38,928 bases of DNA from positions 1 through 38,928 of the forward strand of contig NZ_JAGPXY010000064.1 of assembly GCF_018070325.1 (NCBI RefSeq). The letters are read 5' to 3'. A program made the translations under genes and the position numbers. Every line of letters begins with the position of its first letter. The first letter of the stretch is position 1. The notes under the pieces are model-generated. The model saw nothing but the letters and a program-made list of their open reading frames with translations. It searched no databases and was not told the DNA's origin. This stretch comes from Micromonospora sp. H61. Lineage in GTDB: Bacteria; Actinomycetota; Actinomycetes; Mycobacteriales; Micromonosporaceae. This document shows, piece after piece, positions 32,610 through 38,928 of this stretch.

Positions 32610-33359
32610 GTGCACCCACCTGAACTGCGCCTACGAGCACGGCGGCAGCACCTCGCCGGCAGCACGGTCGCTGAGGTCGCCCGACGACTGAGACTTCCCT
32701 ATCCAACCGTTCGCGGCTGGTGCAGGGGGCAGGCTGAGCCACAACAGCAGTGCACCGAGTCTCGCTGCTTCCGCTGCCGGCCCAACGTCAACATTCAGAC
32801 AGACCCGTCGTCATACCTATACCTGCTTGGCCTCTACCTGGGCGACGGTCATCTCGTCACGTCCACCCGGGTCCCGGTGCTTCGCATCGCCTGCAGCGAC
32901 AGGTGGCCAGGCCTGATCGAGGCCTGTGACGCCGCTATGCGAGCAGTGCTCGCCGCGAGGGTGCAGCGCGTCCAGCAGGTCGGCTGCGTCAGCGTGCAAA
33001 GTTCCGGCAAGCACTGGCCGTGCCTGCTCCCTCAGCATGGCCCTGGCAAAAAACACGAACGCCCGATCATCTTGGCCGACTGGCAGCGCGATCTCGTGAC
33101 GGCACACCCGGGCGACTTCCTGCGTGGGCTGTTCCACTCCGACGGCTGCCGGTTCGCCAACCGGGTGACGGTGCGTGGCAAGGCGTACGTCTACCCGCGC
33201 TACATGTTCGTCAACGAGTCGGCCGACATCATGGGGCTCTGCCAGTGGAGCCTCGACCTGCTCGGCGTCGCCTGGCGGATGAACCGACGCAACTCGTTGT
33301 CGGTGGCGCGACGCGACGCCGTCGCCACGCTGGACCGGCACGTCGGCCCCAAGTCCTGA
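32610..33359 (+). CDS. HTH + two-LAGLIDADG protein adjacent to the tRNA
   Basis: 249 residues from GTG 32610, the only plausible start after the tRNA; no good RBS. An N-terminal helix-turn-helix (about 5-38: STVAEVARRLRLPYPTVRGW) is followed by a cysteine cluster CTESRCFRC (48-56). Two LAGLIDADG-like helices follow: YLLGLYLGDG (71-80) and FLRGLFHSDG (170-179), each ending in the expected acidic residue (Asp79, Asp178). A conserved block KHWPCLLPQHGPGKKHER lies between. The architecture is that of a monomeric homing-endonuclease fold, or a regulator derived from one. It is not inside an intron or intein. Base composition is visibly less GC-rich than its neighbours. It may be co-transcribed with the tRNA. 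Confidence 0.8.
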   Translation: MHPPELRLRARRQHLAGSTVAEVARRLRLPYPTVRGWCRGQAEPQQQCTESRCFRCRPNVNIQTDPSSYLYLLGLYLGDGHLVTSTRVPVLRIACSDRWPGLIEACDAAMRAVLAARVQRVQQVGCVSVQSSGKHWPCLLPQHGPGKKHERPIILADWQRDLVTAHPGDFLRGLFHSDGCRFANRVTVRGKAYVYPRYMFVNESADIMGLCQWSLDLLGVAWRMNRRNSLSVARRDAVATLDRHVGPKS

Positions 33360-33450
33360 CCGGTACCGCGCGGATCACGCCGACCGTGGCAGCCTGGCTG
33401 ACGCGCGGCCGGATGGCCGGTGGCGGTGGCGGCGACAGGGGTGCGATCTG

Positions 33451-34101
33451 ATGCGGGTGGTTGTCTTCGGTGCGACCGGGATGGTCGGTCAGGGCGTGTT
33501 GCGCGAGTGCCTGCTCGCCGATGACGTGCGGGAGGTGCTGACTGTCGGTCGGCGGCCGACTGGTGTGCGGGATCCGAAGCTGCGGGAGCTGACGGTCGCG
33601 GACGTGGGCGAGCTGGACGCGGTGCGGGCCGAGTTGACCGGTGTCGACGCGTGTTTCTACTGCCTGGGGGTGTCCTCGTTGGGTCTGGACGAGGCCGCGT
33701 ACACGCGGGTCAGCTACGACTACCCGATGGCGGCGGCGCGGTTGTTCGCGCAGGTGAGCCCGCAGGTCACCTTCGTCTACGTCTCGGGTCAGGGGACCGA
33801 TTCGTCGGGTCGGGGTCGGGTGATGTGGGCGCGGGTCAAGGGGCGTGCCGAGAACGCGATCCTGGATCTGCTGCCCAACGGTTTCGCGGCGCGGCCGGGG
33901 TTCATCCAGCCGACGTACGGGGCGGTGTCGAAGACGCTGTGGTACCGGTTCGGGTACGCGGTCACCCGTCCACTGTTTCCGGTGCTGCGTCGGTTGCTGC
34001 CGAACCAGGTCACCACCACCGACGGGATCGGTCGGGCGATGTTGCGGGTGGCTCGGCAGGGTTCGCCGGTGCGGGTGTTGGGCAACCGCGAGCTGCGCTG
34101 A
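33451..34101 (+). CDS. NAD(P)-binding Rossmann-fold protein (NAD-dependent epimerase-like)
   Basis: 216 residues. The dinucleotide motif is VVVFGATGMVGQGVLRECL (3-21), matching GxxGxxG of atypical short-chain dehydrogenases/NmrA-like proteins. ACFYCLGVSSLG and FVYVSGQGTDSSGRGR are typical of this subgroup, followed by WARVKGRAENAILDL with the conserved Lys; the usual YxxxK tyrosine is replaced, so dehydrogenase activity is doubtful. It is close to HTATIP2-like bacterial proteins of unknown role. The ATG has AGGGG about ten bases upstream. It converges with the PLP-enzyme gene, three bases away. Confidence 0.85.
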   Translation: MRVVVFGATGMVGQGVLRECLLADDVREVLTVGRRPTGVRDPKLRELTVADVGELDAVRAELTGVDACFYCLGVSSLGLDEAAYTRVSYDYPMAAARLFAQVSPQVTFVYVSGQGTDSSGRGRVMWARVKGRAENAILDLLPNGFAARPGFIQPTYGAVSKTLWYRFGYAVTRPLFPVLRRLLPNQVTTTDGIGRAMLRVARQGSPVRVLGNRELR

Positions 34102-34104
34102 GGG

Positions 34105-35265
34105 TCAGGTGATCGTGTCGAGGGCGTGGGCGAGGTCGGCGCGCAGGTCTTCGGGGTCTTCGAGGCCGACCGAGAGTCGCAGCAGGGCGGCGGCGGGTTT
34201 GGCGTCGCCCTCGACCGGCCGGTGGGTGAGCGAGGCGGGGTGCTGGATGAGGGTGTCGACGCCGCCGAGGGACACCGCGTGGGTGATGAGGCGGCAGGCG
34301 CCGGCGACGGCGGCCGCGGCGGGCGCGCCGCCGTGTACCTCGAAGGCGAGCAGGCTGCCGGGTCCGGACATCTGCCGCCCGACCAGCGCCGCCGGGTCGT
34401 GCACGGAGGGGTGGTGCACTCGGTGTACGGCGGGGTGGTCGGCGAGCCAGCCGGCGAGTTTCTCGGCGGTGGCCTGTTGGGCGCGGACCCGCAGCGGCAG
34501 GGTTTGCAGGCCGCGGTGCAGCAGGTAGCCGCCGAGGGGGTGCAGGATCGCGCCGGTGACCGCGCGGACCTGGCGTAGCCGTATGGCCCAGGTGTCGTCG
34601 CAGGCGACGACGCCGGCGAGGACGTCGCCGTGTCCGCCGATGCTCTTGGTGGCGCTGTGCAGGACGAGGGTGGCGCCGTGGCGGGCGGGTTGTTGCAGTA
34701 CGGGGGTGGCGACGGTGTTGTCGACCAGCAGTGGGATGTCGCCGGCTGCGGCGGCGAGGGCGGCGATGTCGACCAGGTCGAGGGTGGGGTTGGCGGGTGT
34801 CTCGATGATGACCAGTGCGGTGTCGGGGCGGATGGCGGCGGCGACGTCGTCGGGGCGCGTCCAGGTGACTGTGGTGCCGAGCAGGCCGGTGGCGAGGACG
34901 TGGTCGGTGCCGCCGTAGAGGGGTCGGACGGCGACGACGTGCCGGCGGTCGTCGCGGGTGGCGGCGAGCAGTGTGGCGGTGAGGGCTGCCATTCCGCTGG
35001 CGAAGGCGACGGCTTGGGCGGTGCCTTCCAGTTCGGCGAGGGCGGTTTCGAAGCGGGCGACGGTGGGGTTCCAGAGCCGTTGGTAGACGGCGCCGCCGTC
35101 GGTGGGGAGCGTGCCGCCGGTGGCGAGTTGCTCGTACGCGGCGCCGCCGTCGTCGACGGAGGGCAGTGGGTTGGTGGTCGACAGGTCGATGGGTGGTACG
35201 TGCACGCCGAGGGTGCGCAGGTCGTCGCGGCCGGCGTGGACGGCCCGGGTGTCCATCGTTGTCAT
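34105..35265 (-). CDS. Trans-sulfuration PLP enzyme (cystathionine gamma-lyase/synthase family)
   Basis: 386 residues from ATG 35265, the usual length. The frame stays open far upstream, antisense to the Lrp gene, but conserved sequence starts at TRAVHAGRDD. Family hallmarks: VYQRLWNPTVARFE (60-73), FASGMAAL (88-95), ETPANPTLDLVDI (155-167), VDNTVATP (181-188) with the PLP-contacting Asp182, and the Schiff-base lysine in LHSATKSIGGHGD (Lys207). It ends LLRLSVGLEDPEDL. The reaction (gamma-lyase, gamma-synthase, or methionine gamma-lyase) cannot be fixed from sequence. It is divergent from an Lrp regulator, its probable controller. Confidence 0.9.
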   Translation of the reverse strand: MTTMDTRAVHAGRDDLRTLGVHVPPIDLSTTNPLPSVDDGGAAYEQLATGGTLPTDGGAVYQRLWNPTVARFETALAELEGTAQAVAFASGMAALTATLLAATRDDRRHVVAVRPLYGGTDHVLATGLLGTTVTWTRPDDVAAAIRPDTALVIIETPANPTLDLVDIAALAAAAGDIPLLVDNTVATPVLQQPARHGATLVLHSATKSIGGHGDVLAGVVACDDTWAIRLRQVRAVTGAILHPLGGYLLHRGLQTLPLRVRAQQATAEKLAGWLADHPAVHRVHHPSVHDPAALVGRQMSGPGSLLAFEVHGGAPAAAAVAGACRLITHAVSLGGVDTLIQHPASLTHRPVEGDAKPAAALLRLSVGLEDPEDLRADLAHALDTIT

Positions 35266-35280
35266 GGCGGTAGGGTCGAA

Positions 35281-35315
35281 CATCTGGCGACTGGTGGGCA
35301 ATGGTTCGGCAGATG
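35281..35315. promoter_or_regulatory. Candidate Lrp operator between the divergent genes
   Basis: CATCTGGCGA (35281-35290) and TCGGCAGATG (35306-35315) form an inverted repeat, nine of ten positions complementary, with a 15-base spacer. It lies in the 101-base gap between the PLP enzyme and the Lrp gene. That is where a divergently acting Lrp protein would bind. Inference from position and symmetry. Confidence 0.45.
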
Positions 35316-35366
35316 ATTCTGTGAGTGGGGTTGGTTTCCGTGTTGGGTTCGGGCGAGGATGGCGCA

Positions 35367-35846
35367 ATGCCCTCTGAGCCGAATGATCTGCGGCCGTATT
35401 CGGCCCTGGACGAGGTGGATCGCGCGATCCTGACCGAGCTGGCGGCGGACGGCCGGTTGCCGAACAACGCTCTCGCCGAGCGGGTGGGTGTGGCGCCGTC
35501 GACGTGCCTGACGCGTACCCGGGCGCTGCGCGAGCGTGGTGCGATCCGTGGTTTTCACGCCGAGGTGGATCCGGCGGCGCTCGGTCTGCCGTTGCAGGCG
35601 TTGGTGTCGGTGCGGTTGACAGCGCACGAGCGGGCGGCGGTGGACGCGTTCCGGGCCCGGTCGGTGCGGCTGCCGGGGGTGGTGTCGGTGTTCCACGTGG
35701 CCGGTGCGGAGGACTACGTGCTGCACGTGCGGGCGGCGTCCGGCGACGCGTTGCGGGACTTCGTGCTGGACCATCTGGCGGTGGATCCGGTGGTGCAGCA
35801 CACGCAGACCAGTCTGATCTTCGAGCAGGCGCGTGGGATGGGGTGA
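35367..35846 (+). CDS. Lrp/AsnC-family transcriptional regulator
   Basis: 159 residues from ATG 35367, with GAGG nine bases upstream. The N-terminal winged HTH reads LDEVDRAILTELAADGRLPNNALAERVGVAPSTCLTRTRALRERGAIRGF, the standard Lrp motif. The C-terminal RAM domain (about 65-150) binds amino-acid effectors: VSVFHVAGAEDYVLHV contains the conserved G-x-x-D-Y. Such regulators commonly control a divergent amino-acid gene, here the trans-sulfuration enzyme, and their own expression; sulfur amino acids would be logical effectors. It ends 12 bases before the LLM oxidoreductase gene. Confidence 0.92.
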   Translation: MPSEPNDLRPYSALDEVDRAILTELAADGRLPNNALAERVGVAPSTCLTRTRALRERGAIRGFHAEVDPAALGLPLQALVSVRLTAHERAAVDAFRARSVRLPGVVSVFHVAGAEDYVLHVRAASGDALRDFVLDHLAVDPVVQHTQTSLIFEQARGMG

Positions 35847-35858
35847 GCGGCGGGTGAG

Positions 35859-36929
35859 GTGGCCGACGAAAACCCGCATGCTGGAACAAAGCCGGTCGGT
35901 GACGGGTTGGCTGACCGTGTGATCACCGTACCGTTGTCTGTTCTTGATCTTGCCCCGGTCGCCAAGGGCACCACCGCCGGCGCGGCGCTGCAGGCCACCA
36001 CCGAGCTGGCCCGGCGCACCGAGGAGTTGGGCTACCACCGGTTCTGGGTGGCCGAGCACCACAACATGCCGGCGATCGCCAGCTCCGCCCCCGCGGTGCT
36101 GCTGGCGCACCTGGCGGCGAACACCTCGACGATCCGGCTGGGGTCGGGCGGGGTGATGTTGCCCAACCACGCGCCGCTGGTGGTGGCCGAGCAGTTCGGC
36201 ACCCTGGAGGCGCTGCACCCGGGTCGGATCGACCTGGGCATCGGGCGGGCGCCGGGCACCGACCAGGTGACCGCGCTGGCGTTGCGGCGCACCATGGAGG
36301 GCCTGTCGGCGGAGGGTTTCCCGCGCGAGCTGACGGACCTGATGAACTACTTCAGCGGGGAGAAGCCGGGGCAGATCATCGCCACGCCGGGCCGCGGTGA
36401 GCAGCCGGCCGTGTGGCTGTTGGGCTCCAGCGGTTTCAGCGCCCAGCTCGCCGGCCTGCTCGGTCTGCCGTTCTCCTTCGCGCACCACTTCAGCTCGCAG
36501 AACACCCTGCCGGCGTTGGCCCTGTACCGGCAGAACTTCCGGCCGTCGCAGTGGTTGGACAAGCCGTACGCGATGGTGGCGGTCAACGCGGTGTGCGCGG
36601 AGACCGACGAGCGGGCCGAATGGTTGGCCGGGCCGAGTGCCCTGTCGTTCCTGAAGTTGCGCTCCGGGCGGCCGGAGCCGCTGTCCACGCCCGACGAGGC
36701 GGCGGCCTACCCGTATTCGGAGATCGAGCGGGAGTTCGTCGTGGCGCGCCGTGACGGGCAGGCGATGGGCTCGCCGGATACGGTGCGTCGGCAGCTGACC
36801 GACCTGGTGGAGCGCACCGGCGCGGACGAGCTGATGCTGACCACGCTGGTGTACGACGTGCAGGACCGGGTGCGGTCGTACGAATTGATCGCCGAGCAGG
36901 TGGCGGGCGGTCTGCGCCGGAGCGCGTGA
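35859..36929 (+). CDS. LLM-class flavin-dependent oxidoreductase (luciferase-like)
   Basis: 356 residues from GTG 35859; GTG 35919 (before VITVPLSVLDLAPV, where family similarity begins) is a credible alternative. The bacterial-luciferase-like barrel is evident: LSVLDLAPVAKGTTA, ELARRTEELGYHRFWVAEHHNMPAIASSAPAVL, IRLGSGGVMLPNHAPLVVAEQFGTLEALHPGRIDLGIGRAPGTD, and WLLGSSGFSAQLAGLLGLPFSFAHHFS. It belongs to the F/FMN-dependent subgroup related to E. coli YhbW. The substrate is unknown. It may be co-transcribed with the Lrp gene, and sulfur-compound oxidation would suit the context, but that is inference. Confidence 0.92.
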   Translation: MADENPHAGTKPVGDGLADRVITVPLSVLDLAPVAKGTTAGAALQATTELARRTEELGYHRFWVAEHHNMPAIASSAPAVLLAHLAANTSTIRLGSGGVMLPNHAPLVVAEQFGTLEALHPGRIDLGIGRAPGTDQVTALALRRTMEGLSAEGFPRELTDLMNYFSGEKPGQIIATPGRGEQPAVWLLGSSGFSAQLAGLLGLPFSFAHHFSSQNTLPALALYRQNFRPSQWLDKPYAMVAVNAVCAETDERAEWLAGPSALSFLKLRSGRPEPLSTPDEAAAYPYSEIEREFVVARRDGQAMGSPDTVRRQLTDLVERTGADELMLTTLVYDVQDRVRSYELIAEQVAGGLRRSA

Positions 36930-36998
36930 AACACGATCTTCACGTCAGCGTCACCCCGCCGACCCGGACGGTGCCTAATGTTGGTGCCGGTGGTGGTA

Positions 36999-37032
36999 CG
37001 GCATTCCCGGTCGGGACGGGTTGGGAATGCCG
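36999..37032. terminator. First hairpin between the LLM gene and the PL11 lyase
   Basis: CGGCATTCCC (36999-37008) and GGGAATGCCG (37023-37032) pair perfectly over ten bases with a 14-base loop. It lies 69 bases after the LLM stop, in a 200-base convergent gap with no gene. Confidence 0.6.
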
Positions 37033-37041
37033 CGGTGTGGC

Positions 37042-37086
37042 GCACCGGGCCGGAGCTGAGCGGATTCCGCGGCTGCGGCCCGGTGC
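37042..37086. terminator. Second hairpin between the LLM gene and the PL11 lyase
   Basis: GCACCGGGCCG (37042-37052) and CGGCCCGGTGC (37076-37086) pair perfectly over 11 bases, with inner AGC/GCT and GCGG/CCGC pairing. It probably terminates transcription from both convergent genes together with the hairpin just before it. Confidence 0.65.
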
Positions 37087-37129
37087 CTGCCACCCTAGGC
37101 GACCCCGCTCGGGACCGCCAGGGGTTGCA

Positions 37130-38928
37130 TCAACGTAGGTGGATGTCCGGTGTGGGTGGGGTGCCCATTCCGTTGCCGATGAAGAACCCCGGGTGCGGCG
37201 GCTGGTTGTAGGCGGTGTTCTGCCACGCGATCGCCACCCGATACTGCGGGTCGTGCATCAGGGTGTAGATCCGGGTGCTGGTCGGGGTGGGTGTGCTGTA
37301 GATGCGCAGCGCCCGGCTGTCGGTGGTCCGCCAGATCACCTCCTCGCGCCAGTCGCCCAGGATGTCGCCGGAGAGCGCCGGCGTGGACTTGGTGCCGTTG
37401 TTGGACGCCACCTGACTGCCGTCGAGCAGCCGGGTCTCACCGCCGGTGCCGTACTTGTCGATCTTCGTGCCGTCGAGCAGTTCCCGCACCGGGTCGCCGT
37501 CCCACCAGGCGAGGAAGTTGGCCGAGGACGGTTTGCGTCCGACGTTCTGCCCCCTGGTGTTGGCCAGCCCGGCGACCGCTGACGACCACGACTCCGCGCC
37601 GGGGCTGCCCGCCCAGATGTCCGCGGAGACCCCCCGGCCGTTGTCGCCGGACGCCGGCGTGGACCAGAGGACCTGACCGGTACGGGCGTCGGCGAAGTAG
37701 GAACTGGGCTTGCTGGCGTCCTCGTCGACCTTGAACACCTCCAGGCCGGCGCGGCCCGGGTCCAGGTCCCCCACGTGCATGGCGTCGCCGTGGCCGTTGC
37801 CAGTCGAGTGGAGCAGGCGGCCGTTGTCGTCGATGGTGGCGGCCCCGTACACGATCTCCTGGCGACCGTCGGCGTCGACGTCGGCCACGGAGAGTTGGTG
37901 GTTGCCCTGACCGGCGGCGGCGCCGTTGCCGGAGGAGTTCGAGTCGAACGTCCAGCGCTTGGTCAGAGTGCCGTTGCGGAAGTCCCAGGCGGCGATGACC
38001 GCGCGGGTGTAGTAACCCCGGGCCATGATCAGCGAGGGGCGCTGCCCGTCCAGGTACGCGGTGCCGGCGAGGAAACGGTCCACCCGATTGCCGTACGAGT
38101 CGCCCCAGGACGACACGGTGCCGCGCGGCGGATCGTAGTTGACTGTGGAGGCGATCGCGCCGGTCTGCCCGTTGAACATGGTCAGGTACTCCGGGCCGGA
38201 GAGCACGTAACCGCTGGAGTTGCGGTGGTCCGCCGACGACGAGCCGATGAGCTGACCGGTGCCGGAGCGGGTGCCGTCGGCGGTCTTCATCGCCACCTCG
38301 GCGCGGCCGTCGCCGTCGTAGTCGTACACCTGGAACTGGGTGTAGTGGGCGCCGGCCCGGATGTTGCGGCCCAGGTCGATCCGCCACAACCGGGTGCCGG
38401 TGAGTGTGTACGCGTCGACGTAGACGTTGCCGGTGTAGCCGGACTGGGAGTTGTCCTTGGCGTTCGACGGTTCCCACTTGAGCACGATCTCGTAGTTGCC
38501 GTCGCCGTTGAGGTCACCGACGGAGGCGTCGCTGGCGCTGTACGAGTAGCTCTCGCCGCTGGGGGTGCTGCCCCCGGCCGGGACCTGCAACGGCACGTCC
38601 AGGTAGCCCGCGCCGAACTGCAACGCCGACGCCGACGCCGCCTGCTCGGTGTCGCCCACCACGGCCCGCACGGTGTACGCCGAGCCGGCCGCCGCGCCGC
38701 TGTCGAGGTAGTTGGTGGCGCCGGTGATCGGGCTGGCGTTGACCTTGGTGGATCCCCGGTAGAGGTTGAACGCGACCCCGGAGGTTTCGGTGCCGAGCAG
38801 GCGCCAGGAGACCAGGTTGCCGTTGCCGGAGCGGACGCTGACCAGCCCTCGGTCCAGCTTTTCCATCTGTACCACGCCGGTCGACGGCGGCGGCGTGGTC
38901 GGAGGTGGCGTGGTGGGTGGCGGGGTGG
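37130..38928 (-). CDS. Rhamnogalacturonan lyase, PL11 family (5' end outside window)
   Basis: The frame is open to the window edge; about 599 residues are visible and the start is missing. At the N-terminal side a Pro/Thr linker (TPPPTTPPPTTPPPS-like) joins the catalytic module to an unseen upstream domain, typically a carbohydrate-binding module, and a signal peptide. The PL11 module begins MEKLDRGLVSVRSGNGNLVSWRLLGTE. Ca2+-binding loops of the eight-bladed propeller are DLNGDGNYE, DYDGDGRAE and DVDADGRQE. KWEPSNAKDNSQSGYTGNVYVDAY and GDILGDWREEVIWRT are typical of YesW/YesX enzymes. It cleaves the rhamnogalacturonan-I backbone of pectin by beta-elimination outside the cell. It ends in HPGFFIGNGMGTPPTPDI. 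Confidence 0.93.
   Translation of the reverse strand, partial: TPPPTTPPPTTPPPSTGVVQMEKLDRGLVSVRSGNGNLVSWRLLGTETSGVAFNLYRGSTKVNASPITGATNYLDSGAAAGSAYTVRAVVGDTEQAASASALQFGAGYLDVPLQVPAGGSTPSGESYSYSASDASVGDLNGDGNYEIVLKWEPSNAKDNSQSGYTGNVYVDAYTLTGTRLWRIDLGRNIRAGAHYTQFQVYDYDGDGRAEVAMKTADGTRSGTGQLIGSSSADHRNSSGYVLSGPEYLTMFNGQTGAIASTVNYDPPRGTVSSWGDSYGNRVDRFLAGTAYLDGQRPSLIMARGYYTRAVIAAWDFRNGTLTKRWTFDSNSSGNGAAAGQGNHQLSVADVDADGRQEIVYGAATIDDNGRLLHSTGNGHGDAMHVGDLDPGRAGLEVFKVDEDASKPSSYFADARTGQVLWSTPASGDNGRGVSADIWAGSPGAESWSSAVAGLANTRGQNVGRKPSSANFLAWWDGDPVRELLDGTKIDKYGTGGETRLLDGSQVASNNGTKSTPALSGDILGDWREEVIWRTTDSRALRIYSTPTPTSTRIYTLMHDPQYRVAIAWQNTAYNQPPHPGFFIGNGMGTPPTPDIHLR

Noticed and set aside
35266..35889. 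An upstream extension of the PLP enzyme frame antisense to the Lrp gene
   Set aside because: The extension lacks conservation and runs through the clear winged-HTH and RAM coding sequence on the other strand.

Overview
The window is high-GC actinobacterial chromosome. Gene content and protein sequence fit Micromonosporaceae, most likely Micromonospora or a close relative; this is an inference from family resemblance, since no 16S gene is present. GC-rich third codon positions, many GTG/TTG starts, apparent leaderless promoters and a four-S1-domain ribosomal protein S1 all support an actinomycete. The minus-strand order pdtaR ... polA - rpsA - coaE ... uvrB matches, as I recall it, the order in Mycobacterium tuberculosis (Rv1626, Rv1629, Rv1630, Rv1631, Rv1633). 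The middle of the window is therefore conserved core chromosome into which lineage-specific genes have been inserted.

Layout. 1-4.1 kb: the end of a class A beta-lactamase-like gene, a lysoplasmalogenase-like membrane protein, a tyrosine phosphatase, then a murein-peptide recycling pair (L-Ala-D/L-Glu epimerase and an NlpC/P60 endopeptidase with SH3 domains). 4.1-7.6 kb: a TerC-family membrane protein behind a likely yybP-ykoY manganese riboswitch, then pnuC-nadR for nicotinamide riboside salvage and an ABM monooxygenase-like protein. 7.7-10.1 kb: an XRE-DUF5753 regulator, a VOC protein and an AraC regulator. 10.1-22.6 kb: uvrB, a membrane protein with a duplicated extracytoplasmic domain, coaE fused to a GrpB domain, rpsA, a methyltransferase, a Uma2-family protein, a DUF2945/DUF3140 pair and polA.

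22.7-30.3 kb: eight transporter genes in one direction, livK-livH-livM-livG-livF followed 37 bases later by a polar amino-acid ABC transporter (binding protein, permease, ATPase). A textbook terminator between livK and livH should make the binding protein more abundant than the membrane parts. 30.6-32.4 kb: a lipoprotein with repeated sialidase/propeller-like motifs and the ANTAR response regulator pdtaR.

32.5-33.4 kb: the least ordinary locus. A clean class I tRNA cloverleaf carries the leucine anticodon CAA but has a 5-base variable loop, whereas bacterial tRNA-Leu is normally class II with a long variable arm. It is followed 32 bases later by an HTH + CxxC + two-LAGLIDADG protein. 33.4-38.9 kb: an NAD(P)-binding protein, a trans-sulfuration PLP enzyme divergent from an Lrp regulator, an LLM flavin oxidoreductase, and the C-terminal part of a secreted PL11 rhamnogalacturonan lyase that runs off the right edge.

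At least six genes show a TAnnnT hexamer ending 6-7 bases before the start codon, the spacing expected for leaderless mRNAs. Most convergent or operon ends carry strong GC hairpins.
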